34,085 nucleotides of DNA, from contig JAEMSX010000023.1 of the NCBI GenBank assembly GCA_016462645.1, positions 1 through 34,085 of the forward strand. Reading direction: 5' to 3'. The DNA is from Thermoleophilaceae bacterium. Its GTDB lineage: Bacteria > Actinomycetota > Thermoleophilia > Solirubrobacterales > JACPNS01. The notes beneath the pieces are model-generated. The model was given only the letters and a program-made list of their open reading frames with translations. It made no database searches and had not been told where the DNA came from. The position numbers were made by a program, and so were the translations under genes. Positions 1-7,885 of the stretch are shown here, in pieces (the first letter of the stretch is position 1; each line of letters starts with the position of its first letter).

Positions 1-55
1 CTTCGGACTTGTGCGCGAGGATCTCAGCGGAGATTTCGTCGATCGACCGTGCCAT
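1..55 (-). CDS. N-terminal fragment of a leftward gene, product unknown
   Basis: On the minus strand an ATG at 55 opens an uninterrupted frame of 18 codons that runs off the left edge; it begins MARSIDEISAEI. The peptide is too short to assign to a family. Support is indirect: the next plus-strand gene starts at 116, so the gap would be a divergent promoter region, and a TAGCTT hexamer lies on the minus strand at 68-73, 12 nt before the ATG. There is no good Shine-Dalgarno sequence. It could also be chance coding of non-coding DNA. Confidence 0.4.
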   Translation of the reverse strand, partial: MARSIDEISAEILAHKSE

Positions 56-103
56 CAGGAAACAATCAAGCTACCCAAGTGCGACGCGCCCATGGGCGGC
101 AAG

Positions 104-109
104 TAGGGT
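104..109 (+). promoter_or_regulatory. TANNNT -10-like hexamer, possible leaderless start
   Basis: TAGGGT ends 6 nt before the ATG at 116. In actinobacteria this spacing would place transcription initiation at or next to the start codon. No convincing -35 is visible. The AGTAGGG around it could instead serve as a weak ribosome binding site. Confidence 0.35.
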
Positions 110-115
110 TAAAAC

Positions 116-469
116 ATGCTGCAGGGGGAAAGCAGTCGCGGAAATTACGGGACTTTGGAGCGGTGGACCGTTGCGATGTTCGCGCTCAGCTTCATCCTCC
201 CGGTAATCGTTCCGGCGATCATCTGTCTGGTCTTTGCGAAGTACTGGACGACCCGGGAGAAGCTGATCGCCTTGTTCGCACCCGTCCTGTTCTATTTCGT
301 ACTCGCAATGATCGTCACCGCCGACATCGGGATGCAGAACTGGATCCGCATACCGATGATGGTCACCGCACCTGGCATCGCCTTCATCTTCAGCGCCATC
401 TATCTCCACACCCGCGATCGAGCGAGCAGATCGCTTCGGGAAGGATCCACTTGGCCCTCAAACGCCTGA
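116..469 (+). CDS. small membrane protein, unknown function
   Basis: A 117-residue protein with about three hydrophobic segments: roughly residues 20-40 (beginning MFALSFILPVIVP), 50-68 (LIALFAPVLFYFVLAMIV) and 78-97. The rest is short and polar. It matches no family I recognise. The last 19 nt overlap the start of the downstream acyl-CoA dehydrogenase, so the two are probably co-transcribed and translationally coupled; the dehydrogenase ribosome binding site lies inside this gene. The ATG at 116 is preceded by AGTAGGG at about 8 nt and by a TANNNT hexamer. A function linked to lipid metabolism is only suggested by position. Confidence 0.6.
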   Translation: MLQGESSRGNYGTLERWTVAMFALSFILPVIVPAIICLVFAKYWTTREKLIALFAPVLFYFVLAMIVTADIGMQNWIRIPMMVTAPGIAFIFSAIYLHTRDRASRSLREGSTWPSNA

Positions 470-1632
470 TCTTTGAAGACGAACACGACTGGTTCCGCGA
501 AGCAGTCCGCACTTTCATCGACCGCGAGCTGCGGCCGCAGGCCGAAGCGATCCGCGAGAACCGCATGATCCCGGCCGAGGCCTGGACGAAGGCCGGCGAG
601 GCCGGCTTTCTCGGCATCGGCATCCCGGAGGAGTACGGCGGAAACGGGCTCAGAGACTTCCGTTTCAACGCCGTGCTCGGCGAGGAGTTCAATCGCCTCG
701 GCGCAGCCTACGGATCGAGCTTCGGCATCCACACCGATGTCTGCGCGCCCTACCTCACCGACTTCACCACCGAAGCACAGCGCGACCGCTGGCTGCCGAA
801 GTTCGTCACCGGCGAGATGGTCACGGCGATCGGGATGACCGAGCCGCAGGCGGGATCAGACCTCGCGAACATCCTCACGAACGCGACGCGCAACAGCAGC
901 GACGACGGGTGGATCGTCAACGGCTCCAAGACCTTCATCACCAACGGCATCCGCGCGAGCCTGATCATCGCGGCGGTCCAGACGCCGGCAGAAGCAAACC
1001 CCTCCGGCAAGCCCGGCATCACCCTGATGGGAATCGAAGAAGGCATGCCCGGCTTCAATCGCGGCCAGAAGCTCCACAAGATCGGCCAGCACGAGGCCGA
1101 CACCGCCGAGATGTTCTTCGAGAACGTCGAGGTCCCCGACGCGAACGTGATCGGCACCGTCGGCGGCGGCTTCGGGCACATGATGGAGGGCCTGGCGCAG
1201 GAGCGACTCTCAAGCGCGGTCGGCAACATCGCCCACGCCCAGCGCGCAGTCGAGGTAACGCTCGAATACACGAAGGACCGCCAGGCATTCGGTCGCCCGG
1301 TCGGCAGCTTCCAGCACAACCGCTTCCTCCAGGCCGAGCTTGTCACGGAGGTCGAGGTCGCACAGACCTACATCGACCGCTGCATCCAGGAGCACGTCGA
1401 CAGCACGCTCGACCCCGTCGACGCCGCCAAGGCCAAGTACTGGAGCAGCGACGTCCAGAACCGCGTGCTCGACGACTGCGTCCAGCTCCACGGCGGCTAC
1501 GGCTTCATGGAGGAGTACGAGGTCGGGCGCGCCTGGGCCGATGCCCGCGTGACCCGCATCTGGGCGGGATCGAACGAGATCATGAAAGAAATCATTGGTC
1601 GTTCTATGGGATTTGGCGACCCACGCAGGTAG
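451..1632 (+). CDS. acyl-CoA dehydrogenase, LCAD/IVD-type active site
   Basis: A 393-residue flavoenzyme of the acyl-CoA dehydrogenase family, which forms the alpha,beta double bond of acyl-CoA thioesters and passes electrons to ETF. The family signature is visible (GMTEPQAGSDL near residue 130), as are the DRQAFG segment and the C-terminal LHGGYGFMEEY motif. The position used by MCAD for its catalytic Glu is Ala here (WAGSNEIM, residue 372). A Glu is present in LAQERL (residue 251), the alternative catalytic site of long-chain and isovaleryl-CoA dehydrogenases. The frame stays open upstream to 49, but 393 aa is the normal family length and TTG at 451 has GGGAAGGA 5 nt before it, so I take this TTG as the start. 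The substrate cannot be fixed from sequence. Confidence 0.93.
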   Translation: MALKRLIFEDEHDWFREAVRTFIDRELRPQAEAIRENRMIPAEAWTKAGEAGFLGIGIPEEYGGNGLRDFRFNAVLGEEFNRLGAAYGSSFGIHTDVCAPYLTDFTTEAQRDRWLPKFVTGEMVTAIGMTEPQAGSDLANILTNATRNSSDDGWIVNGSKTFITNGIRASLIIAAVQTPAEANPSGKPGITLMGIEEGMPGFNRGQKLHKIGQHEADTAEMFFENVEVPDANVIGTVGGGFGHMMEGLAQERLSSAVGNIAHAQRAVEVTLEYTKDRQAFGRPVGSFQHNRFLQAELVTEVEVAQTYIDRCIQEHVDSTLDPVDAAKAKYWSSDVQNRVLDDCVQLHGGYGFMEEYEVGRAWADARVTRIWAGSNEIMKEIIGRSMGFGDPRR

Positions 1633-1635
1633 ATT
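1630..1635 (+). promoter_or_regulatory. TANNNT -10-like hexamer before a GTG start
   Basis: TAGATT overlaps the TAG stop of the acyl-CoA dehydrogenase and ends 6 nt before the GTG at 1642. The downstream gene has no Shine-Dalgarno sequence, which fits a leaderless internal transcript. Confidence 0.35.
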
Positions 1636-1641
1636 GGCTGC

Positions 1642-2028
1642 GTGAACTCGTACGCACAAGTTTCGGAACGGCCGGGCCGGCACGAGGTCCGAACGCTCGC
1701 GGTTCTGTTTGCGAGCGGGAGCTGCGCGATCGCCTCGGCGTTCATCCAGTACGCGTTCGTCGGCGCAGCGCTGCTGATGGTGATGGGGATCATCGAGATC
1801 TTCCGTTCGAGCGTCTGGAGCGGACGCGTGAAGTGGGTGTCGACTGCGCTGCTCCTGCTGCTCTACGTCGCCATCGCCGCGATGGGACTCGTCGCCGTGA
1901 GTCCGATTGAGGGTGACCCGCTGCCGCAGGTCTACGGCCTTGGTCTGCTCGGCATGGTTCTCGGCGTTCCCGCCGGCATCGCGGCGTGGTTCTTCCTGGT
2001 GTTCAAGACGATTCGCGCAGCCGCGTAA
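1642..2028 (+). CDS. small integral membrane protein, unknown function
   Basis: A 128-residue protein starting at GTG, 9 nt after the dehydrogenase stop. Four hydrophobic segments are visible, at about residues 20-52 (probably two helices), 68-86 (ALLLLLYVAIAAMGLVAV) and 97-122, with a polar N-terminus of about 17 residues. No conserved motif is recognisable. The stop lies 3 nt before the ATG of the M20 peptidase, so these genes probably form one transcription unit. GTG was chosen because it follows TAGATT and because no other start makes a comparable protein. Confidence 0.6.
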   Translation: MNSYAQVSERPGRHEVRTLAVLFASGSCAIASAFIQYAFVGAALLMVMGIIEIFRSSVWSGRVKWVSTALLLLLYVAIAAMGLVAVSPIEGDPLPQVYGLGLLGMVLGVPAGIAAWFFLVFKTIRAAA

Positions 2029-2031
2029 GCG

Positions 2032-3369
2032 ATGGCCCTCGAAACCGCGCGCCTGGAGCAGACCTCCACCGAGCTGCTCCAACAACTGATCCGCTTCAAC
2101 ACCGTCAACCCGCCGGGCGATGAGGCCGTGGCCCAGGCGTTCATCCAGGGTCTGCTCGAGGAGAACGGCTTCAAGGTCGAAATCCTCTCGCGCGATCCCA
2201 AGCGGCCAAACCTGATCGCGACGCTCGAGGCGCCGAACAAGCAGGACGGGCCGACGCTCGCCCTGCTCACGCACATCGACACCGTGCTCGCCAACCCTGA
2301 CGAGTGGCAGGTCGATCCCTGGAGCGGCGAGATCCGCGACGGCTGCATCTGGGGGCGCGGCGCGCAGGACATGAAGGGACAGGCCGCGGCTGAGCTCGCC
2401 GCCGCGACCGAACTCGTGAAGGCTGGGTGGCGCCCCGAATCCGGCGCACTGAAGATCATCGTGACCTCCGATGAGGAGGCAGGCGGCGGCTACGGCGCGC
2501 GCTGGCTCTGCGAGCAGCACCCCGAGGCCGTGCGTTGCGACTACGCGCTCAACGAGGGCGGCGGAAACCAGTTCGTCTACAACGGGCGTCGCTACTTCCG
2601 CGTGGGGTGCGCCGAAAAGGGCCCCTGCCGGTTCACCGTGACAACCCACGGGGCGGCGGGCCATGCTTCGATGCCGCGCCTCGGCGAGAACGCGCTGCTC
2701 AAACTTGCGCCGCTGATCGAGAAGCTCGCGGGCAAGCAGCCGCGCTACGACCTGACCGCAGAGCCGCGCGCGATCCTCACCGCGCTCGTCGGCACCGATC
2801 CCGGCGACAACCCGACCCAGGAGGAGCTTGAGGAGATGCTCTCCGAGGTCCGCGCGGTCGACGAGCGACTGTTCGCGCTGCTTGAGCCGACGATGGGCGT
2901 GTCGATGTCGCCGACGATCGTCGAGGCGTCGCAGAAGATCAACGTCATTCCCGATCGCGCCTCCGTCCGGGTTGACTGCCGCGTGCCTCCGGGGCACGGC
3001 GCGGAACTTGCCGAGCAGCGCGCTCGCGAAATGCTCGGCGACGGGGACTACGAGATCAACTTCGCCGAAGCCGCAATCGGAAACGGCTCGCCGCACGACA
3101 CCAAGCTGATGGATCTGATCAGGGACTGGGTCGGCAAGGTCGATCCCGACGCGGTCGCCCTGCCGAGCGTTCTGCCCGGTTTCACCGACTCGCGCTGGTT
3201 CCGCGAGGCCTTCCCCGACGTGATCGCCTACGGCTTCTTCCCGCAGATCGAGATGGAGATGTACGACTCAGACCCGCTGATGCACGCGGCCGATGAGCGC
3301 ATCCCGGTCCAGGACCTGACGCTCGCCACGGAGTTCTTCGCTGAAGTGGTGCCGGCGTTGCTCGGCTGA
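2032..3369 (+). CDS. M20 family metallopeptidase (ArgE/DapE/carboxypeptidase type)
   Basis: A 445-residue di-zinc amidohydrolase or peptidase of the M20 family, acting on N-acyl amino acids or small peptides. Metal-site motifs appear in order: THIDT (His81, Asp83), GAQDMKG (bridging Asp113), TSDEEAGG (catalytic Glu148 and metal-ligand Glu149) and ALNEGGG (Glu175). A dimerisation domain follows, including GAAGHASMPRLGENA. A C-terminal His in the PLMHAADE context completes the site. The length is typical. ATG at 2032 follows the previous stop by 3 nt. The exact substrate (acetylornithine, succinyl-diaminopimelate, dipeptide) cannot be decided, and no arg or dap genes lie nearby to help. Confidence 0.92.
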   Translation: MALETARLEQTSTELLQQLIRFNTVNPPGDEAVAQAFIQGLLEENGFKVEILSRDPKRPNLIATLEAPNKQDGPTLALLTHIDTVLANPDEWQVDPWSGEIRDGCIWGRGAQDMKGQAAAELAAATELVKAGWRPESGALKIIVTSDEEAGGGYGARWLCEQHPEAVRCDYALNEGGGNQFVYNGRRYFRVGCAEKGPCRFTVTTHGAAGHASMPRLGENALLKLAPLIEKLAGKQPRYDLTAEPRAILTALVGTDPGDNPTQEELEEMLSEVRAVDERLFALLEPTMGVSMSPTIVEASQKINVIPDRASVRVDCRVPPGHGAELAEQRAREMLGDGDYEINFAEAAIGNGSPHDTKLMDLIRDWVGKVDPDAVALPSVLPGFTDSRWFREAFPDVIAYGFFPQIEMEMYDSDPLMHAADERIPVQDLTLATEFFAEVVPALLG

Positions 3370-3411
3370 GACAGAGACCCAGAACTGCCCACCGATCGTC
3401 CAGATGCCAGT

Positions 3412-3440
3412 TTGCAGACGATTGCCTGACGTACTACATT
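3412..3440 (+). promoter_or_regulatory. sigma-70-like promoter, predicted leaderless
   Basis: TTGCAG (3412-3417), a 17-nt spacer, then TACATT (3435-3440). The -10-like hexamer ends 6 nt before the ATG at 3447, and that ATG has no ribosome binding site. This is the only start-proximal TANNNT in the window with a well-spaced -35. Confidence 0.5.
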
Positions 3441-3446
3441 TGCGGT

Positions 3447-4964
3447 ATGGCTATTAGGAGGGCCACTCACTATCCGGGCGCGATGCCGGAGGAAATCGCA
3501 TTTGCACGGCGGCAAGCAGTCGTTCGGCGTACACCGTTGCGCCCGAACGGCGCATTCTTCGTCGCCGTCGCGATCTCAATGCTGCTCTTCGTTCCACCAG
3601 TGCTCGTCGGTTGGCGAGTTGGCGAAGTCGGCGGGTTGACCGGCATTGCAATGGCGGTTGTGGCTGGAGGTGTGGTTTCCGTCCTCGTCACACTTCTGGC
3701 CGCGCGCGCCTGGCTGCTTCTATCTCCCGGCGACCGGCTGTTCGCCGACGCCACACTGACCGGCTGGGTGCGCCGCGCCCGGGCTGAGCGCCAGATCAAG
3801 ATCGCGCGCGAGGTCTTCGACGACCCGAACGTGGCGTCGATCCCGTTGCACGTCGATCGCCTGATCGCAATTGCCGGAGCGATCGAGGCGCGCGATGCCC
3901 GTACCCACCGCCACTCGGGCCGCGTCGCGGTTCACGCCGCCGGCATCGGCAAGCACCTCGGACTCAACGCGGAAGAGATCACCCGCCTGAAGGCCGCGGC
4001 AAAACTTCACGACGTAGGCGCCCTGCGGGTGCCGAGCTGGGCTGAACCGACGCCTGAGGAATCCCTCGCAGTCGCGCTCGCCGGGTCAGAACTCGTTGAG
4101 TTCACGGGCGATCGTCGCCTGGTTGCGGCGCTCAAGCACCAGCATGAACACTTCGACGGCTCCGGGTTGCCCGACGGGCTCTCCGGCGACGCGATCCCGC
4201 TGACGGCGCGCATCATTGCGGTCGCGGACGCGTACGACACGGCAGCGCGTGAGCACGGTCAGACCCAGGCAATCGCGGGTCTGCACGAAGACGCGGGCTC
4301 GAAGTTCGATCCGGATGTCGTCGAAGCATTCGTCGCCGACGCGCAGGCGAGTCCTGTCAGTGCGCTGCGCGGCGCCGTCGCTGGCATGATCCCGCGAGCG
4401 TCTCAGGGCGCGGCCGAGCTGTTGCGTGGATCAGCCAGCGTCGCCGCGGCGGCATCGATCGCCACCACCGCGGTCGTCGCGACCGGGGTCGGCACGCCGT
4501 CGCCCTCGCGCGACACTGAGTCGGCGGCTTCAGTGAACACGCCCGCGGCCGTCGCAACGACAACCGCGGGTAGCGCAGGATCCTCCAACTCAAAGGACTC
4601 GGCCGACGCGCGCAGTCGCTCTGATCTCAAGGGCGACGACGCAAAGTCGCCCGACACCAAGACCAAGGGCAACGACGGCTCGGTGAAGACCCACGACGGT
4701 CAGCCGAATTCGCCTGCGGCGTCCGGTCAGTCGTCAAGGAGCGACTCGCCGAGCAGTTCGACCCCGTCTGAAACGAGGAATTCGCCCTCCGCCGGCGCCC
4801 CCGTGCAGGAGCTTGTTGACACCGTCGATCAGACGGTCCAGAACACCACCGGCACGGTGGACCAGGTCGTCACCGACGTGACCGACACGGCCGATCAGAC
4901 GACGCAGCAACTTACGGGCACAGTCGACAACGTCGTCGGCGGCCTGACCGGCAAGAAGAAGTAG
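3447..4964 (+). CDS. membrane-bound HD-GYP-type domain protein with long Ser/Thr/Asp-rich tail
   Basis: A 505-residue protein. Residues 36-56 and 63-92 are hydrophobic membrane segments. Residues about 140-305 form an HD-GYP-type phosphohydrolase domain: RTHRHSGRV, the KLHDVG metal motif (His188-Asp189), HEHFDGSGLPDG (the GYP motif appears as GLP) and ARIIAVADAYDT. Such domains usually hydrolyse cyclic di-GMP. After an Ala-rich, weakly hydrophobic stretch (329-348) comes about 155 residues of low-complexity Ser/Thr/Asp/Lys sequence ending in repeats of the type TVDQTV / TVDQVV / TADQTT / TVDNVV. If 329-348 spans the membrane, the tail is outside the cell. ATG 3447 was chosen from the promoter spacing; ATG 3483 is an in-frame alternative. 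A short GC hairpin (4966-4979) follows the gene. Confidence 0.85.
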   Translation: MAIRRATHYPGAMPEEIAFARRQAVVRRTPLRPNGAFFVAVAISMLLFVPPVLVGWRVGEVGGLTGIAMAVVAGGVVSVLVTLLAARAWLLLSPGDRLFADATLTGWVRRARAERQIKIAREVFDDPNVASIPLHVDRLIAIAGAIEARDARTHRHSGRVAVHAAGIGKHLGLNAEEITRLKAAAKLHDVGALRVPSWAEPTPEESLAVALAGSELVEFTGDRRLVAALKHQHEHFDGSGLPDGLSGDAIPLTARIIAVADAYDTAAREHGQTQAIAGLHEDAGSKFDPDVVEAFVADAQASPVSALRGAVAGMIPRASQGAAELLRGSASVAAAASIATTAVVATGVGTPSPSRDTESAASVNTPAAVATTTAGSAGSSNSKDSADARSRSDLKGDDAKSPDTKTKGNDGSVKTHDGQPNSPAASGQSSRSDSPSSSTPSETRNSPSAGAPVQELVDTVDQTVQNTTGTVDQVVTDVTDTADQTTQQLTGTVDNVVGGLTGKKK

Positions 4965-4989
4965 CGGGCGCTCGCGCCCCCGCCACCAA

Positions 4990-4995
4990 TAGGCT
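4990..4995 (+). promoter_or_regulatory. TAGGCT -10-like hexamer upstream of the DUF1385 gene
   Basis: TAGGCT ends 10 nt before the ATG at 5006, with GGGAGA between them. It directly follows a small GGGCG-CTCG-CGCCC hairpin at 4966-4979 that could end the preceding transcript. The same hexamer recurs at 7869 and 10461. No -35 is evident. Confidence 0.35.
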
Positions 4996-5005
4996 GGGAG
5001 ACAGG

Positions 5006-5842
5006 ATGGCTGAGGCACGGACGACCAACGGGGACCGCCTGCGCATGGGCGGCATGGCACTGGAGAACGGGCTGCTGGTCTACGGCCCGACCAAGTGGGC
5101 CGCCGCGGTCCGCGCGAAGAACGGCGAGCTGATCGTCAGGAGCGGCAAAGTGCCGCGGCTTCGTGGTCCGCTCGACAGCGTCCCCGGCATCCGCGGAGTG
5201 ATGCGCCTCGCGGAATCGATGATCGTCGTTCCGCTGGTGCGCTTCAAGCTTCCCCAGGCGCGACTGCCATTTGAGAGCGCCAAGGTGGCCGGCGCCGCCG
5301 CGGCCACGATGGGCATCAGCATGGCCGTGCGTCATCGCAGTAAGCGCGGGATCGGATCCGAGGCCGCGCTCTCATTGCTTGGCATGGCCCCGGCGCTGAT
5401 CAGCCTGAAGGCGGGCGAGACCGCGCAGTACCACGGCGTCGAGCACAAGGCGATCGCCGCGTACGAACTCGGCGGCGACCCGAACGACCCCGACGTGATC
5501 GAGGCCGCCGCGAAAGAACACGAGCGCTGCGGCTCGCACCTGGTCGCCCCGATGATGATCGCCGGCATCGCCGGCGACGCGATGATGCGGCAGATCGTCG
5601 CCAAGCCCGGGCCGATGGCGCAGGTTGGCGTGGGTCTGGCCGGCGCCGCGACTTCGATCGAGATGTTCGCCTACGCCGAGCGCCATCCCGACAGCACTTT
5701 CACGCGCCTCTTCCGCGCGCCGGGCTTCAAGCTGCAGGAAGCAATCGGCACGCGCGAGCCGACCCCGGCACAGATCGAGGTCGGCCGCGCGGCGATCTCT
5801 GCGCTGCTCGAAGCCGAAGGCGCCCTGCCCGCCGGGGCCTAG
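5006..5842 (+). CDS. DUF1385 family membrane protein
   Basis: A 278-residue protein of the DUF1385 family. Typical features are the N-terminal RMGGMALENGLLVYGPTKW segment, the glycine-rich PGIRGVMRLAESM, the central conserved YHGVEHKAIAAYE motif and the HERCGSH motif. Hydrophobic stretches occur at about residues 92-110, 118-132 and 185-215. The family is widespread in Gram-positive bacteria and has no established biochemical role; it is often described as a possible metal-dependent membrane enzyme, which I cannot confirm here. ATG 5006 has GGGAGACAGG upstream. The stop overlaps by 3 nt that of the convergent carotenoid-oxygenase gene, so no room is left for a separate terminator. Confidence 0.9.
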   Translation: MAEARTTNGDRLRMGGMALENGLLVYGPTKWAAAVRAKNGELIVRSGKVPRLRGPLDSVPGIRGVMRLAESMIVVPLVRFKLPQARLPFESAKVAGAAAATMGISMAVRHRSKRGIGSEAALSLLGMAPALISLKAGETAQYHGVEHKAIAAYELGGDPNDPDVIEAAAKEHERCGSHLVAPMMIAGIAGDAMMRQIVAKPGPMAQVGVGLAGAATSIEMFAYAERHPDSTFTRLFRAPGFKLQEAIGTREPTPAQIEVGRAAISALLEAEGALPAGA

Positions 5843-7269
5843 CTGCGCGAGAAGTTCCCGTGGAAACCGGGCGGCACGGCGCGTGAGATCTCCGCGCGTG
5901 CGAGCTCGGTCATGTCGCGCGCGTCAAGCACAAGCAGCATCGAACGCTCGGCCTCGCCGTCGAGCGCCAGCGAGAGCAGCACGCCGTCGTCCTCGGCCTT
6001 CGCGTCGGGCGCGGCGACGAACACCGGCTCGCCGACGAGGCAGTTGTCCTCCCGCCAGATCGTCGCCGAACCCCAGGTCGCGTCGATCTTGACCAGGCGA
6101 TCGAACGGCACGCCGCCGTCGTGGCCCATGCCGACTCCGTACACGTAGGAGTACGGCCGGCAGTTGTTCTCCTTGTAGTTGATCCGCGGAAGCTCGATCG
6201 GTTCCTCGCTCACGCGGTGCTCCTCGGCGCGTTCGGCGCCGGGCTTCAGGCGGTAGCGGTGGAGGTATGCCGCCGAGTCCTCGGGGTAGCCCGCCTCGCG
6301 GATCTTCTCGAGGTAGAGGTTCTCGACGATCGACACGTCCTCAAAGCGGCAGAGATCGACCACGACGTCCTCGCCCTCTTCCCAGGCGTTGACGTGGTGA
6401 AAGCAGAAGCCGGGCTCGGCCTGCCACTCGCCGCCGATCGCTCCGGTCTCGCGGTCGATCAGCGTGATCTTCGTGCCTTCCTCGGGGTGGAACTCGAAGT
6501 TCTCGATGAACGGGCGGCCGCTGCGCAGGATGTCGAGCGGGTTCACGCGGAAGGGGAATTCCGTGAAGATCAGCCAGCGGCCGCTCATCCCGAATGAGTG
6601 CTGGTAAGTGGGGTGCTGGCGCTTGAGTCTCGCGATCCGCATCTGCGCGAGCGTGTCCGGCTGCACGCGGAAGAAGCTCTGCGATGAGCGCGGGCCGAAC
6701 TTGCACGAGAGGTTCAGCAGCTCGCCGCTCGCGCCGTCCAGGTGCGGGTGGGCGGTGGCGAACGTGTCGGGGTTCTCGTACGCGACTCCGACCGTCTCAA
6801 GTGTGGTCGGATCGAACTCGTATGCCATCGGGGTCTCGCTGAGGGCGATGTGGTGCTCGCCGAACTTCATCGCGTTGATCGCGGGGTTGTCGGTGACCTG
6901 GGGGCGGAAGACCGACTGGATGCGCTGGAAGCGCGTGCGGCAGGGGTCGCTGGCGAACTCGCTCAGGCTGAGCTCTCCGGAGGAGCGGAACTGCTTGTAG
7001 GCGCGGCTCTCGATGAAGCGGTTCATGTAATGCACGCGGCCGTCGGCGATGTCGAAGCTGTGCACCAGCGACATGCCGTCGAACCAGTGGTTGACCTCGC
7101 TGCCGTCGAATTTCCAACGCCCCGGACCATTCCTCAGCAACTGGCCGGCCAACCACGTGGGGAGCTCGCCGCGCACCGGAAGCTCTGTGCGCCGCGGCAT
7201 GTCGTAGTGGGACTCGAAGGCCAGGTTGACTGTTTGCTGGGACTGGTCCGGGCGCGTTGCGGTTGCCAT
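5839..7269 (-). CDS. carotenoid oxygenase (RPE65/CCD family)
   Basis: A 476-residue protein of the carotenoid cleavage dioxygenase family, non-haem Fe(II) enzymes that split carotenoid, apocarotenoid or stilbenoid double bonds. The N-terminal GQLLRNGPGRW and HWFDGMSLVHSF motifs are characteristic. Four iron-ligand histidines can be placed: AHPHLD (His174), QHSFGMS (His224), FHHVNAWEE (His291) and the C-terminal GFHGNF (His470). The length is normal and there is no signal peptide. The ATG at 7269 has an AGGAG site 7 nt upstream and a TACTAT -10-like hexamer further back. It is divergent from a PadR-type regulator, the usual layout for a regulator-target pair. No carotenoid biosynthesis gene is in the window, so the substrate is open. 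Confidence 0.93.
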   Translation of the reverse strand: MATATRPDQSQQTVNLAFESHYDMPRRTELPVRGELPTWLAGQLLRNGPGRWKFDGSEVNHWFDGMSLVHSFDIADGRVHYMNRFIESRAYKQFRSSGELSLSEFASDPCRTRFQRIQSVFRPQVTDNPAINAMKFGEHHIALSETPMAYEFDPTTLETVGVAYENPDTFATAHPHLDGASGELLNLSCKFGPRSSQSFFRVQPDTLAQMRIARLKRQHPTYQHSFGMSGRWLIFTEFPFRVNPLDILRSGRPFIENFEFHPEEGTKITLIDRETGAIGGEWQAEPGFCFHHVNAWEEGEDVVVDLCRFEDVSIVENLYLEKIREAGYPEDSAAYLHRYRLKPGAERAEEHRVSEEPIELPRINYKENNCRPYSYVYGVGMGHDGGVPFDRLVKIDATWGSATIWREDNCLVGEPVFVAAPDAKAEDDGVLLSLALDGEAERSMLLVLDARDMTELARAEISRAVPPGFHGNFSRS

Positions 7270-7282
7270 CGGGGGCTCCTAG

Positions 7283-7315
7283 ATAGTACAAAGTGAACGA
7301 TGCATACAGAATCGT
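7283..7315 (-). promoter_or_regulatory. carotenoid-oxygenase promoter region with candidate operator dyad
   Basis: On the minus strand TACTAT (7283-7288) is a good -10 candidate 13 nt before the ATG at 7269, with AGGAG between. An inverted repeat ACGAT-N9-ATCGT occupies 7297-7315, covering the spacer and the expected -35 position (about 7306-7311). A repressor bound there would block this promoter. The adjacent PadR-type gene is the obvious candidate, but the arms are only 5 nt and do not match the ATGT-N8-ACAT pattern of classical PadR operators. Confidence 0.4.
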
Positions 7316-7347
7316 ACCGGATTTGACGCCATAATGCAAGTAGAACA

Positions 7348-7851
7348 ATGGCTCCACGCAAATTGACAACCGCTTCCTACCTCGTGCTCGGCATGGTCGA
7401 GATGATCGAACCCGTCACGCCCTACGAGCTGAAGGCCTTCGCGGCGCAGAGCGTGACCAACTTCTGGTCGCTCCCGCACACGCAGATCTACACCCAGTGC
7501 GATCGCCTGCTCGAAGACGGCTACCTCTCCGAGAAGCGCGAGAAGTCCGGCCGTCGCCGACGCAGTTTCTCGATCACGCGCGAGGGCAAGAAGGCGCTTG
7601 CGATCTGGCGCGAGGAACCCGCGGACGCGCCGATCGAGCTGCGTGACCTTTCGCTCTTGAAGCTGTTCTTCGGCGCCGACCCGAAGCTGCTCGCCGCCGA
7701 GCAGCTCGCCTCACACGAGGAGAAGCTCGAGCAGTACCTCGTGATCCGCAAGACCGGCGTGCCCTTCGAGGGCGTCGGCCGCGCACTGGAAGCCGGAATC
7801 GCCCACGAGCGCGAGTTCGTGCGCTTCTGGAAGAGCCAGCTCAAGGCTTGA
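7348..7851 (+). CDS. PadR family transcriptional regulator
   Basis: A 167-residue regulator. The N-terminal winged helix spans about residues 5-85 (YLVLGMVEMIEPVTPYELK; LPHTQIYTQCDRLLEDGYL recognition region; RRRSFSITREGKKAL wing), followed by a helical C-terminal dimerisation domain (about 90-167), the layout of PadR/AphA-type proteins. It is transcribed away from the carotenoid-oxygenase gene across a 78-nt gap containing a dyad, so it probably controls that gene and perhaps itself. A CATAAT hexamer at 7330-7335 could be its -10. The ATG lacks a clear Shine-Dalgarno sequence. The inducing ligand is unknown. Confidence 0.88.
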   Translation: MAPRKLTTASYLVLGMVEMIEPVTPYELKAFAAQSVTNFWSLPHTQIYTQCDRLLEDGYLSEKREKSGRRRRSFSITREGKKALAIWREEPADAPIELRDLSLLKLFFGADPKLLAAEQLASHEEKLEQYLVIRKTGVPFEGVGRALEAGIAHEREFVRFWKSQLKA

Positions 7852-7885
7852 TTTTCGCGCGCATCATCTAGGCTTGCGCCCGCCT

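Noticed and set aside
49-450. Upstream extension of the acyl-CoA dehydrogenase frame
   Set aside because: It adds 134 residues of non-family sequence, overlaps the small membrane protein gene, and TTG 451 has a good ribosome binding site and gives the normal family length.
1210-3096. 628-codon minus-strand open frame
   Set aside because: It lies opposite the acyl-CoA dehydrogenase, small membrane protein and M20 peptidase genes; its Arg/Val/His-rich composition is that of an antisense shadow in high-GC DNA.
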